Below are positions 32,263 through 42,026 of a stretch of DNA of 49,779 bases, piece after piece (the first letter of the stretch is position 1; each line of letters starts with the position of its first letter). The position numbers and the translations under genes were made by a program. A model generated the notes under the pieces. It was not told where the DNA came from. It worked only from the letters and a program-made list of their open reading frames with translations, and made no database searches. This DNA comes from Cyclobacteriaceae bacterium (GTDB taxonomy: Bacteria; Bacteroidota; Bacteroidia; Cytophagales; Cyclobacteriaceae), in assembly GCA_019694905.1 (NCBI GenBank), contig JAIBBB010000003.1:1-49779 (forward strand), written 5' to 3'.

Positions 32263-34974
32263 TTAATGAGCCTCCAACCAATTGGTTCCGACACCAACTT
32301 CTACTGCCATGGGTACTTCCAAAGACACTGCACCCTCCATCAGGTCCGCAACCCGCTCTCTGACATAGTCCAGTTCTTCACGATGGACATCAAACACAAG
32401 TTCGTCGTGAACCTGCAGAATCATTTTGGAGCGGAGCTTCTCTCTTTTCAACCAACGGTCGATCTGGATCATGGCGATCTTGATAATGTCCGCGGCACTC
32501 CCCTGGATAGGAGCATTGATGGCGTTTCTCTCCGCAAAACCCCTGGTCGTGATATTCTTTGAATTGATGTCACGCAAGTACCGTCTCCGGCCCAGAATGG
32601 TTTCCACAAACTCGGTCTCACGGGCCTGGTTAATTGCGTCATCCATGTAACGCTTGATCCCGGGGAACTCCCGGAAATACGAATCAATGATTTCCCCTGC
32701 TTCCGTTCTGGAAATCCCAAGATTCTGAGAAAGGCCAAAGGCCGTGCTTCCATAGAGGATACCAAAATTAACTTCCTTGGCCTTGCGCCTCATATCTGGT
32801 GTCACGTCTTCAAGCGCAACTCTGAATACTTTAGCCGCCGTTGTTCGGTGAATATCTCTCTTGCTCCGAAACGCCTCAATCATAGTCTCGTCTTTTGCGA
32901 ACGAGGCAGCAATGCGCAGCTCTATTTGAGAATAGTCTGCCGACATAAAGACATAATCTGCGTTCCGCGACACGAAAGCCCTTCTTATCGCCCTACCCTT
33001 TTCTGTCCGTATTGGGATGTTCTGCAAGTTGGGATTGTTGGAACTCAAGCGACCAGTGGCCGCTACTGCCTGCCGAAAGTCGCTGTGAATACGCCCGTCC
33101 ATCTTGCTGATCATCCTTGGCAATGCATCAACATAGGTACTTCTCAGCTTTTCCAACTCACGATAATCAAGAATAAGTCGGGCGATTGGATGGTCCTCGG
33201 CGAGCTTGGCCAAAACCTCTTCACCAGTGGCATACTGTCCGGTCTTTGTCTTTTTGGCTTTATCCATGAGATGCATCCTGTCGAACAAAACTTCCCCCAG
33301 TTGCTTGGGAGAGCCAATGTTGAACTGGGTACCAGCGAGTTGATAGATCTGTTCCTGTACACTGTCACTGTCGGTTTTGAGTTCTGCCGACATGACTTTT
33401 AATGTGCTCTCGTCTACCTGAACACCTTCAAATTCCATCCGCGACAATACCGTTATCAGCGGAACCTCCACATCACGCATCAACAAGGACTGCCCCCGGG
33501 CCTCAAGTTCTGCCTGCAGTACTTTGCCCAACTGAAGCGCTACATCAGCGCGTTCACACAAGCGATCCTGAGCTGATCGTATCGCCCCCGACAACTGATA
33601 ATTGAGATACTGCTGTGCAAGAATATCCAGGTCATGGCTGGCTTCCGGCTCAATCAGATAATGAGCCAACAGGGTATCAAATAACTTACCAGCCAATTGC
33701 ACTCCGGCCTTCTGTAAGCATAAGGCAACAGGCTTCAGGTTGTGTCCGATCTTTCGGATAAGACCGTCTTCAAACAAACTGGTAAGCAATTTCAGCTGCT
33801 CAGGCTCCCTCAACTCCCAGTAATCAACACGTCCCACATCAGAGGCAATGGCAATCGCTACCGGCCGAAAATCAAAATTAGGAGCTTCGTCTGTTTCAAT
33901 TTCCAGGCCAACTAAACTCTTCTCCTGTAACCTGTTCGCCAACTCCCTGATTTCATTTTCTGATTCTATACGATGGTACTGAATGCCAGTCTCGTCAAAA
34001 GTTCTCTTTTCTGCAATTGGCATGGCCGCAGGTGCGTCAAACATTGACAACTGCGAAGGGCGAGCCTGAACCACAGGCGTGGCCCCTGGCGCAACTCCAA
34101 GGGTGCGCGCCGTCAACGACTTGAACTCCAGATCGTCAAAAATCGGTGCAAGCTTATCTTTATCCGGACCCTTGTAAGCCAATAGGTCAGGATCAAAAGC
34201 TATCGGCACAGATACATCAATGGTTGCCAGTCGCTTGGAGAGCAAAGCTTGCTCTGCATATGTCTCAACCAATTCCTTCTGCTTTCCCTTCAACTCGGCG
34301 GCGTGTGCAATGATATTCTCAATAGAACCAAATTGCTTCAGGAGGACAGCCGCTGTCTTTGGTCCAAAACCTGGTATACCAGGAATGTTATCAGAAGAAT
34401 CCCCCTGAAGGCCCAACATGTCAATAACCTGGCCCACATTTTCGATATCCCATTTTTCGCATACCTCCTTAGGACCAAGGATATCCACTGCGTTGCCCAT
34501 GTACGCCGGCTTGTAAAGAAACACGCGCTCACGCACAATCTGACCATAGTCCTTGTCGGGGGTCATCATGTACACCTCGAAACCCTGGTCCGCGGCGCGC
34601 AATGCAAGTGTACCAATCAAATCATCTGCCTCATATCCATCCATCTCCAGGATGGGAATATTGAATCCCCGAATGATCTCCTTTACTACTGGAATTCCAT
34701 AGCGGATGTCTTCAGGAGTTTCCTGACGGTTGGCCTTGTATTCGGCAAAAATCTCATCACGAAAAGTGGGTGCTGCTGTATCAAAAGCCACTCCAATATG
34801 TGTGGGCCGTTGCTTTTGCAATACTTCCAGCAACGTGTTGGTGAATCCGAACGGCACAGAAGTATTTCTGCCCTTTGAATTGATGCGTGGATTTTTTGTG
34901 AAAGCAAAATGGGCGCGATAGATCAATGCATAAGCATCCAGAAGAAATAGCCGGCGGGTGTTCAGTTCAGACAT
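32263..34974 (-). CDS. polA: DNA polymerase I with degenerate proofreading site
   Basis: The 903-residue protein has three domains. The N-terminal 5' nuclease (about 1-290) has its acidic motifs intact (GVAFDTAAPTFR, DGYEADDLIG, TPDKDYG, DSSDNIPGIPG). The 3'-5' exonuclease-like domain (about 330-490) has lost key residues: E358 and E360 stand for D355 and E357 of E. coli, K-P-V at 414-416 replaces the K-Y-D424 site, and R471/R475 stand where Y497 and D501 are expected. The polymerase domain (about 500-903) is canonical: D680 in ADYSQIE, F737 in KEVNFGILYG, and D857 in QVHDELV. Gap filling and Okazaki-fragment processing are expected, probably without proofreading. Confidence 0.96.
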   Translation of the reverse strand: MSELNTRRLFLLDAYALIYRAHFAFTKNPRINSKGRNTSVPFGFTNTLLEVLQKQRPTHIGVAFDTAAPTFRDEIFAEYKANRQETPEDIRYGIPVVKEIIRGFNIPILEMDGYEADDLIGTLALRAADQGFEVYMMTPDKDYGQIVRERVFLYKPAYMGNAVDILGPKEVCEKWDIENVGQVIDMLGLQGDSSDNIPGIPGFGPKTAAVLLKQFGSIENIIAHAAELKGKQKELVETYAEQALLSKRLATIDVSVPIAFDPDLLAYKGPDKDKLAPIFDDLEFKSLTARTLGVAPGATPVVQARPSQLSMFDAPAAMPIAEKRTFDETGIQYHRIESENEIRELANRLQEKSLVGLEIETDEAPNFDFRPVAIAIASDVGRVDYWELREPEQLKLLTSLFEDGLIRKIGHNLKPVALCLQKAGVQLAGKLFDTLLAHYLIEPEASHDLDILAQQYLNYQLSGAIRSAQDRLCERADVALQLGKVLQAELEARGQSLLMRDVEVPLITVLSRMEFEGVQVDESTLKVMSAELKTDSDSVQEQIYQLAGTQFNIGSPKQLGEVLFDRMHLMDKAKKTKTGQYATGEEVLAKLAEDHPIARLILDYRELEKLRSTYVDALPRMISKMDGRIHSDFRQAVAATGRLSSNNPNLQNIPIRTEKGRAIRRAFVSRNADYVFMSADYSQIELRIAASFAKDETMIEAFRSKRDIHRTTAAKVFRVALEDVTPDMRRKAKEVNFGILYGSTAFGLSQNLGISRTEAGEIIDSYFREFPGIKRYMDDAINQARETEFVETILGRRRYLRDINSKNITTRGFAERNAINAPIQGSAADIIKIAMIQIDRWLKREKLRSKMILQVHDELVFDVHREELDYVRERVADLMEGAVSLEVPMAVEVGVGTNWLEAH

Positions 34975-35181
34975 GATGCGAAGGTAGGAATTAGCGACAA
35001 AAGGTTGATTCCTGCCGTGGTTACCTCCTGAGCTCGTGGGCGTATAAACGCAAAAATTCTTACCGGCGTGTAGACAATTCTGTCCCTTTCGCGCAATCTA
35101 TCAGGAACGTACGTGCAGCATGCTGCTCCCCCCATTCAGGGAGAGACGCTATTCGTGTAACCAATTTAACCCTCTCAATAT

Positions 35182-36573
35182 ATGCTTGCTTTAATCAGCT
35201 TTCTGGGAACTGTTTCCCTCATTATCTTACTGTTAGGCTACTTGATGAGAAACCGGCTTCCTCAGGGACAGCTCTTCTCATTCCTTTCTATTTTTCAGAA
35301 CAAACCCCTGATCCTGGCAGCCATGACTGTCGCGGCGTTGATGGCTCTGAGTAATTCGTTGTTCTTCTATGCGCGTTTCGGTCACCAGTACTATCTCGTG
35401 TATCCAACAGGCGGTTGGAGCACAGTGTTTAGTTCCGGTATCAAGTTTCGCTGGTTTGCCACAATACAAGAGTGGCAAAAAGAAATCGACATCAAAGTAG
35501 TTGGTGAAGGTGAACCGATGGACGGAATTGAAGGCATTATCAATGACAAGGTCACCTTTGAAATCAGAGGTCAGAAAGACAAGACTGAAATTGTTCCTGG
35601 TATTGCCATCACTTTCATCGACCGTGTAGGCGCAGCGGTAAGGATCTCCGTGCGTATGAAAATGCCCCAGGATCCGGAAACCTTCAGAATGCTTGCTGAG
35701 TCCTTCCGCGACCCCCAGAACCTTATCTACAATACACTGATCCCCACCATTAAAGAACAGATCAGTAATACCGGCTACATGTTTGCCGCACAGGACTATA
35801 TCTCCGGCGCAGCCACCGATTTTCGTCAGGCAGTTGATGATCAATTGAAATATGGAGGCTACTCTACTGAGCGGAGAGAGTTCAACGACACCATCTATTC
35901 GTCAATTCAGGAGTCGGGACCCCGGACAATCAAGGAAATCAATACACGTTATAGAATCATCCGGAAAACAGACAATGCAGGTAAGTTGATTCGTATACCT
36001 CATGAGATTACCAAGAACTCCATCATTGTTACGCAGGTAATTGTTGATGAAGTGTATCCCGAACCTGCCTTCAAGCAGCGACTCGAGGCACAGCGTGATA
36101 TCTCGGCCCAGAAGCGAATTGAAATGGAGAAAATTGAGACGGCCAAGGCTGAGCAACAACGGGTCATTGCTGAAGGTGAACGTGACAAGGCACTCGAACG
36201 GGTCGAGCAGGAAAAAGAACAGGTGAAGCAGTTGATCGCTATCGAGACCCAACTCAAGCAGGAATCTACCAAGAAGCAGCTCGCCGAGATTGCCCTTCAG
36301 ACAGCCAGGCTCGAATCCGATCAGATGTTGGTTCGGGAAAGAGCACAGGCAGAAGCCAACAGATTGAAAGTTGCGGCAGGCTTGACGCCTCAGGAACGGG
36401 CTCAGATTCAGAAGGATATTGCCATCGGGGTTGCCCAGAATCTTGCTAACATGAAACTTCCTCAGGTCTATATTGAAGGGGGCAAGGACGGGAAGAGCAA
36501 CATGGGACTACTGGAATCCCTCCTTGGTGCGGAGCTTGCCAAGACCATGATTCCAGCCATGAAAGAGCAATAA
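35182..36573 (+). CDS. SPFH/band-7 domain membrane protein
   Basis: The 463-residue protein has two N-terminal hydrophobic segments (about 3-22 and 43-65). An SPFH/prohibitin-like region follows at about 70-280 (YYLVYPTGGWSTVFSSGIKFRW), and then a long charged coiled coil at about 285-405 (Glu/Lys/Gln-rich, AQKRIEMEKIETAKAEQQRV). The C-terminal part (405-463) is conserved-looking and ends in a small hydrophobic helix. SPFH proteins assemble into large membrane rings that organise proteases or lipid domains; no NfeD or FtsH partner gene is adjacent here. A strong terminator follows. Its neighbours give no clue to function. The match to the fold is solid but the exact subgroup is not. Confidence 0.85.
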   Translation: MLALISFLGTVSLIILLLGYLMRNRLPQGQLFSFLSIFQNKPLILAAMTVAALMALSNSLFFYARFGHQYYLVYPTGGWSTVFSSGIKFRWFATIQEWQKEIDIKVVGEGEPMDGIEGIINDKVTFEIRGQKDKTEIVPGIAITFIDRVGAAVRISVRMKMPQDPETFRMLAESFRDPQNLIYNTLIPTIKEQISNTGYMFAAQDYISGAATDFRQAVDDQLKYGGYSTERREFNDTIYSSIQESGPRTIKEINTRYRIIRKTDNAGKLIRIPHEITKNSIIVTQVIVDEVYPEPAFKQRLEAQRDISAQKRIEMEKIETAKAEQQRVIAEGERDKALERVEQEKEQVKQLIAIETQLKQESTKKQLAEIALQTARLESDQMLVRERAQAEANRLKVAAGLTPQERAQIQKDIAIGVAQNLANMKLPQVYIEGGKDGKSNMGLLESLLGAELAKTMIPAMKEQ

Positions 36574-36583
36574 ACACATTGCG

Positions 36584-36610
36584 GGAGGGGCCTCGGCCCC
36601 TCCTTTTTTT
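36584..36610 (+). terminator. Rho-independent terminator after the SPFH gene
   Basis: GGAGGGGCC (36584-36592) pairs with GGCCCCTCC (36595-36603) in a very GC-rich stem, followed by seven T residues (36604-36610). It is ten bases past the SPFH stop. Confidence 0.93.
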
Positions 36611-36665
36611 GTCCTTCAATCCATTTGTAGTTTTCTTTTTGTTCCAAGTTGACTAACTAGAATCT

Positions 36666-38303
36666 ATGGCCTCACCGCTTCAAAGATTCTATCACTGGGA
36701 AATGTCAACTCCAGACAATCCCTTTCTACGCCAACCTGTTGAGGGCGAATGGCGCCAACTGTCATTTCATGAAGCCGGCATGGAAATCAGGAAGATCGCC
36801 GCAGGCCTTCAGTCGCTGGGACTCCCCCCCGGCAGTCGTGTTGCCATATTGTCCAAGAACTGTGCACACTGGATCATGGCAGACCTCGCCATCTGGATGG
36901 CGGGCTATACGAGCGTACCACTGTATCCCACCTTATCTGCCCATACTATTGAAGCCATCCTCACACATTGCCAGGCACAAGTGATTTTTGTGGGGAAACT
37001 GGATGGCTATGGTGAACAACAAAGCGGAATTCCGGCTGGCACCAAACGGGTGAGTTTTCCCTGGTACGGAATTCAAGAAGACACTACATGGGATCAATGG
37101 AAAAGCACCAACCCACCACTGGAGGGGACACCTGATCTGGTGCCGACAGAAATGGCAACCATCATGTACACCTCTGGTACCACTGGAGTCCCTAAAGGCG
37201 TGGTGGCAACATTTCAGAGTCTTGGCTTTGTGGTTGAGAGTGCGCTGGAAAAATTCAAATTGATTAATACCAAAGAACGCTTTTTCTCCTATCTGCCTCT
37301 TAGTCACATTGCAGAGAGAGTACTGGTAGAAATGGGAGGGCTATACACGGGCTCTTGCATCAACTTTTCAGAATCGCTGGAGAAGTTTCCTGAGAATCTT
37401 CAGGCGGTGCAACCCACCATTTTCCTGGCAGTTCCCAGAATCTGGGCCAAATTCCAGGAAAAGCTCCAGCAAAAAATACCAGACAACAGACTTCGCATGC
37501 TGTTGCGTATCCCGGGAATTCGAAACGTTCTGCGAAATACCATTAAGCGCAAATTGGGTCTTTCCAGAGCCCGGTGGATCTTCACCGGGGCAGCACCAAT
37601 CAGTGTAGGACTCCTGGAATGGTATGACCAATTGGGCATACAGATTCATGAAGTGTACGGAATGACTGAGAATCTCGCCTACTCTCACATTAACCTGCAT
37701 GAGCGCAGGCATGGCACAGTCGGGAAAGCTTGGGAAAACGTGCAGGTACGCCTGGCCGACGATGGAGAGATTCTCATCAAACATCTGGGGCTGATGTCCG
37801 GATACTACAAAGAGGCGCAACTCACATCTGAAGCATTCACCCCGGATGGCTTTCTTCGCACCGGCGATCAGGGGACGATTTCCAAAGATGGCTTCATGAC
37901 GATTACCGGCCGGGTCAAGGACATGTTCAAGACTGACAAAGGCAAGTACATCACACCTGCCCCCATAGAAATGCAATGGGCTCAGAACCTGGATGTGGAC
38001 CAGGTCTGTGTTGTAGGTATGGGCATTCCCCAGCCCATCGTGCTGGTGACTCTGTCTGAGGCGGGCCGGGCAAAGTCAAGAGAAGAAGTGTCCCGAAGCA
38101 TTCTGCACACCCTTCACCAGGTAAATAACGGCCTGGAGAAATACGAAAGAATCACAACCGCCGTAGTCATGAAAGAGAACTGGACGGTCGAAAACGGATT
38201 GCTGACGCCAACCCTGAAAGTTCGCCGCATCGCGCTTGAAAAGGTTTACGTGCCCATGTACCCAGGCTGGTATCACCATGGAGATGTGATCGTCTGGGAA
38301 TAA
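36666..38303 (+). CDS. Long-chain fatty acyl-CoA ligase (AMP-binding)
   Basis: The 545-residue protein is an adenylate-forming enzyme that would activate fatty acids to acyl-CoA via an acyl-AMP. Motifs: the P-loop YTSGTTGVPKG at 168-178; the YGMTEN motif at 331-336; the hinge region TGDQGTISKDGFMTITGRVKDMFK; and a C-terminal Lys in PTLKVRR, the expected adenylation catalytic lysine. It is slightly shorter than canonical FadD and resembles the long-chain ACSL subgroup (FKTDKGKYITPAPIE). No signal peptide is present. It lies alone between two terminator/intergenic regions. Chain-length specificity cannot be read here. Confidence 0.93.
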   Translation: MASPLQRFYHWEMSTPDNPFLRQPVEGEWRQLSFHEAGMEIRKIAAGLQSLGLPPGSRVAILSKNCAHWIMADLAIWMAGYTSVPLYPTLSAHTIEAILTHCQAQVIFVGKLDGYGEQQSGIPAGTKRVSFPWYGIQEDTTWDQWKSTNPPLEGTPDLVPTEMATIMYTSGTTGVPKGVVATFQSLGFVVESALEKFKLINTKERFFSYLPLSHIAERVLVEMGGLYTGSCINFSESLEKFPENLQAVQPTIFLAVPRIWAKFQEKLQQKIPDNRLRMLLRIPGIRNVLRNTIKRKLGLSRARWIFTGAAPISVGLLEWYDQLGIQIHEVYGMTENLAYSHINLHERRHGTVGKAWENVQVRLADDGEILIKHLGLMSGYYKEAQLTSEAFTPDGFLRTGDQGTISKDGFMTITGRVKDMFKTDKGKYITPAPIEMQWAQNLDVDQVCVVGMGIPQPIVLVTLSEAGRAKSREEVSRSILHTLHQVNNGLEKYERITTAVVMKENWTVENGLLTPTLKVRRIALEKVYVPMYPGWYHHGDVIVWE

Positions 38304-38382
38304 TCAGTGCCCCCAAGCCAGGGCATCCATTCACCTGTTGGCGGCAAGCAGTATCAAGTTTGGTGAGTTTGTGGCTGGCGCC

Positions 38383-38413
38383 TTTGATTGATTTGCCCGA
38401 ATTCACTACTTTG
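38383..38413 (+). promoter_or_regulatory. Candidate promoter of the secreted protease gene
   Basis: TTTG (38383-38386), a 19-base spacer, and CTACTTTG (38406-38413, first two bases off consensus) lie 25 bases before the start at 38439. The spacing fits, but the -7 box matches only in its TTTG half. Confidence 0.35.
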
Positions 38414-38438
38414 ATCCCGCTCAAAAAATTGAATTGAT

Positions 38439-41400
38439 ATGACTATGTACAGACTGATCGTTTGCGTGTTGCTGGCTACCAATTTCTCTGTGCAAGCCCA
38501 GGATAAGCAGCATTTCCGAATGCCCAAAGGCGCCAGAGCAGGCGACTATGCTTCTTCACATGTGCTCGTGAAAGTGAAGGATGCCTATCAGGGTGAATTC
38601 GTCTCAGGTCAGTTTCAAAAATTGAAAAACGGAAGATCTTCCCTGCCATTTACCGCTGCGCACCCGCTCATGCGCACAGGGCTGCAACAACGAGCCCGCA
38701 CTCTCAAGGGGCCGAGGCTGAGCAAACCCCAGGTTGATATTGGACGGTACTTCTCTGTTCCAACAAATGGAAAGGATGTGGAGCAATTTGTCAATGAACT
38801 CTATGCCACAGGTTTGTTTGAACTAGTCGAGCCCGAATATGTCAACAGAATCTGTTATAAACCCAATGACATCTTGCTGTCACAACAATACTATCTTACC
38901 CTGATCAAGGCTGAAGCTGCCTGGGACATTACAAAAGGAAGTGAGTCCATTGTCATCGCAATCGTTGATTCCGGCGGTCAGTTAGATCATCCCGATCTGT
39001 CATCCAAACTTTGGTCGAATCCCAATGACCCAATAGACGGTGTGGACAATGACCAAAACGGATACATTGATGATAATCAGGGCTGGGATTTCATCGGCAA
39101 TGATACGCTCAACGTCAACATCAGCGGATATGAAGGTGACAACAATCCAGCCATTTTCGAGGGAGGACTTGAGACCCATGGTACCTGGGTAGCAGGTAGT
39201 GCGGCAGCAGCGACAGACAACGGGATCGGAGTCGCAGGCGTGGGCTACAATACCAAACTGTTGTTCACAAAGCATTCAGCCGATAATCAGAAGCTAACTG
39301 ATGGTTCGATTTACTTTGGTTATGCTGGGCTACTGTATGCTGCAGGTATGGGGGCAAACGTGATCAATCTTTCATGGGGCGGATCTTTTGATAGCCAGAT
39401 CATTCAGGACCTGATTAATTACGTTTCGCTCGATCTGGGTTGTCTGGTGGTGGCCGCGGCAGGGAATGATGGAAAGAATGCTCCCTTCTATCCAGCGGCC
39501 TATGACAATGTGCTTGCCGTGGCAGCTACTGACGCCTCCGACAAGAAAGCGTCCTTCAGCAATTACGGTGACTTCGTAGACATCTCAGCCCCGGGTGTTG
39601 CCATTCAGACCACCAGCTATAAGAGTGGCTACAGTCAGGAAGATGGAACATCTTTCGCGGCTCCCATTGTCTCTGGTGCTGCTGCACTCATTTGGGCGCA
39701 TTACCCCAACTATACAGCCCAGCAAATCAGTGAGCAGTTACGGGTAAGTGCTGACCCAACATTCTATACCGTGAATTCAGGCTTCAAAAAGCAACTTGGG
39801 AAAGGCCGCCTCGATATACTTCGTGCGCTTACTGTTGAGTCCCCCTCCATACGCGCAGCTGATCCCCACCTTGTTAATGAAGCAGGCCTCGTGCCAGTAC
39901 CCGGAGACAAGGCATTTCTGTCTTTCGAGTTTCAGAATTTCCTCTCTTCCACAACAAGCGGTCTCCAAATTGATATCACAACCAGTTCAAGCTTTGTAAA
40001 ACTTACAAAAGCAAGCATTCAACCTGGCATCATTAGCGCAGGATCCGTCTTGAATAGTATCCTCACTCCATTTGAAATGACCATCAACGCCAACGTACCT
40101 GATAACGCAGTCGTACCCATTCGGATGACGTTCACAGACGGTGCTTATTCTGATACTCAGGTCATCAGTTTCATCATCAATCCCACCTTCGTTGACGTCA
40201 ATGAAAATAAAGTTCTGACTACCATGACATCGATCGGTCGTCTTGGCTACGAAGATCCTGAAAACAATCCACCGGCACACGGTAGTGGATTTGTCTTCGA
40301 GCAGCAATCACTGCTTTTTGAAATGGGTCTCATCATGGGTACTGATTCCACACACCTGTCTGACAACGTGCGATCTACAGTCAGTGGCTCAGGTTCAAGT
40401 GCAACGCAGAACTTTAATCAGAGTTTTACCAGAACCCAGCGAATCAAGCAGATTTCGCCCGGAGAACGATCCAACAATGAAGTCTTCGGTGAAATGATCA
40501 ATGCAAAGACAGAAGCCAGCGCTTCGCTCAAACTGCAGTATCGCAGCCTTGCATGGAAAGACCAGCCTAATGATCAGTTCATCATTCTTGAATACAAAGT
40601 GAAGAACATCTCAGCTGCTACTTTGAACAATTTTCATTTTGGCATTTTTGCAGACTGGGACATCACCACCAATGGTCAGCAAGATGCTGCGGGATGGGAT
40701 AACGATGCTCGCCTGGGCTATGTTTTTCCTGCACAAACCGCAGCCAAGCCCTCCGCCGGAATAGCCCTGTTGAAAGGAATTTCCGCGGAATATTATGCCA
40801 TCGACAACAACCAGAGTATTGCAGGTAATCCCTTTGGATTGTATGACGGATTTAGCCGCAAAGAAAAGATGACAGCTATCTCAAGTGGGTTGACACGCAC
40901 CACGGCCGGTGTGACCTCTGCATCCGGCAATGATGTAAGCCACGTTGTATCAGCCGGTCCCTATTCGCTTGCAGCAGGTGAAGAGACCACGATCACCTTT
41001 GCGTTGATTGCTGCTGCCAACGTCGACGAGCTAAAACGGTTTGCTCACCGGGCCGACTCTTTATACAACCTCACCCTCACCGCTGCGATGCCAACGGTTG
41101 CAGAAGCCAACACCTGCTATAACACGGACGCAACCATTTCGGCTTCCGGCGCAGGCGCTTTCAACTGGTACACTACATTCACAGGAGGCACCCCTTTCCA
41201 CACGGGTTCGCAATTGACAACCCCCGTCCTCAAAGGTGATACAACTTTTTATGTCTCCAATGCAGATCAGGTATACGAGTCCGTGAGAACTCCTGCCGTG
41301 GTGAAAGTTAAAGCCAACCCCACCATTACTGCCTCTGGCAACACAACCTTCTGCGAGGGCAGTTCCATTATCTTGTCTGTTCCGTCCGCTGATTCATACA

Positions 41401-42026
41401 CATGGAGCACAGGCGAAACCACTCAGAATATTACGGTGAGCACTGCCGGAACGTATTCAGTCTCCGTAAGCGACATCGCACTCAACTGCACCAGCACATC
41501 TGCTGATATTGTCGTCAATACCAATCCGAATCCTGGCTCTTCATTTTCCGTTTCAAGTGGAGAGCTGAAAGTATTCACCGATGTTCAGTTCACAGACGCG
41601 AGCACTGGAGCAGACAGCTATTTCTGGCAATTTGGCGATGGTTCTACGAGCACAGATAAAAATCCTGTTCACCAGTACACAACCATCAACAACTTTTCTC
41701 CCAGTTTGACCGTCACCAATAGCCTGGGCTGCCAGGCCACCTCGTCGCAGACAATTGCGCTCGTGACCGGAATAGAAGATGCATCAGCTTCAGAGTTGAG
41801 TATTTATCCGGTCCCTGCACAGTCAGTGATTCATGTCACGAGCGACTTGGCGCATGCAAAGTTGTCGGTCTATGACAACCAGGGAAGAGTTCATCTTCAG
41901 GACAGCTGGAGCAGCAACGGCTATTCCAAAGACATTACTATCAGCCAGCTGTCTGGAGGAATTTACGTCGTGCGTGTGACAGACGGAGTGAAGACCGTGA
42001 GCAGGAGATTCCTGAAGATCGACTAG
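38439..42026 (+). CDS. T9SS-secreted subtilisin-like (S8) serine protease
   Basis: The 1,195-residue protein has a signal peptide (MTMYRLIVCVLLATNFSVQAQ) and a propeptide-like region to about 150. The S8 catalytic domain (about 155-465) has D177 (AIVDSGGQLDHPDL), H247 (ETHGTWVAGSAAA), oxyanion N343 (AAAGNDG) and S405 (DGTSFAAPIVSGAAAL). A large beta region follows (about 480-880), then Ig-like domains (885-1030), a PKD domain (about 1030-1105, SYFWQFGDGSTSTD), and a type A T9SS sorting domain (last 80 residues, LSIYPVPAQSVIHVTS to FLKID). It should be exported by Sec, then T9SS, and work on the cell surface or outside. Its stop overlaps the stop of the convergent exonuclease. Confidence 0.96.
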   Translation: MTMYRLIVCVLLATNFSVQAQDKQHFRMPKGARAGDYASSHVLVKVKDAYQGEFVSGQFQKLKNGRSSLPFTAAHPLMRTGLQQRARTLKGPRLSKPQVDIGRYFSVPTNGKDVEQFVNELYATGLFELVEPEYVNRICYKPNDILLSQQYYLTLIKAEAAWDITKGSESIVIAIVDSGGQLDHPDLSSKLWSNPNDPIDGVDNDQNGYIDDNQGWDFIGNDTLNVNISGYEGDNNPAIFEGGLETHGTWVAGSAAAATDNGIGVAGVGYNTKLLFTKHSADNQKLTDGSIYFGYAGLLYAAGMGANVINLSWGGSFDSQIIQDLINYVSLDLGCLVVAAAGNDGKNAPFYPAAYDNVLAVAATDASDKKASFSNYGDFVDISAPGVAIQTTSYKSGYSQEDGTSFAAPIVSGAAALIWAHYPNYTAQQISEQLRVSADPTFYTVNSGFKKQLGKGRLDILRALTVESPSIRAADPHLVNEAGLVPVPGDKAFLSFEFQNFLSSTTSGLQIDITTSSSFVKLTKASIQPGIISAGSVLNSILTPFEMTINANVPDNAVVPIRMTFTDGAYSDTQVISFIINPTFVDVNENKVLTTMTSIGRLGYEDPENNPPAHGSGFVFEQQSLLFEMGLIMGTDSTHLSDNVRSTVSGSGSSATQNFNQSFTRTQRIKQISPGERSNNEVFGEMINAKTEASASLKLQYRSLAWKDQPNDQFIILEYKVKNISAATLNNFHFGIFADWDITTNGQQDAAGWDNDARLGYVFPAQTAAKPSAGIALLKGISAEYYAIDNNQSIAGNPFGLYDGFSRKEKMTAISSGLTRTTAGVTSASGNDVSHVVSAGPYSLAAGEETTITFALIAAANVDELKRFAHRADSLYNLTLTAAMPTVAEANTCYNTDATISASGAGAFNWYTTFTGGTPFHTGSQLTTPVLKGDTTFYVSNADQVYESVRTPAVVKVKANPTITASGNTTFCEGSSIILSVPSADSYTWSTGETTQNITVSTAGTYSVSVSDIALNCTSTSADIVVNTNPNPGSSFSVSSGELKVFTDVQFTDASTGADSYFWQFGDGSTSTDKNPVHQYTTINNFSPSLTVTNSLGCQATSSQTIALVTGIEDASASELSIYPVPAQSVIHVTSDLAHAKLSVYDNQGRVHLQDSWSSNGYSKDITISQLSGGIYVVRVTDGVKTVSRRFLKID

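Noticed and set aside
34975-35181. tRNA or small RNA in the polA/SPFH intergenic gap
   Set aside because: No cloverleaf, no terminator-like hairpin and no clear promoter boxes were seen in these 207 bases.
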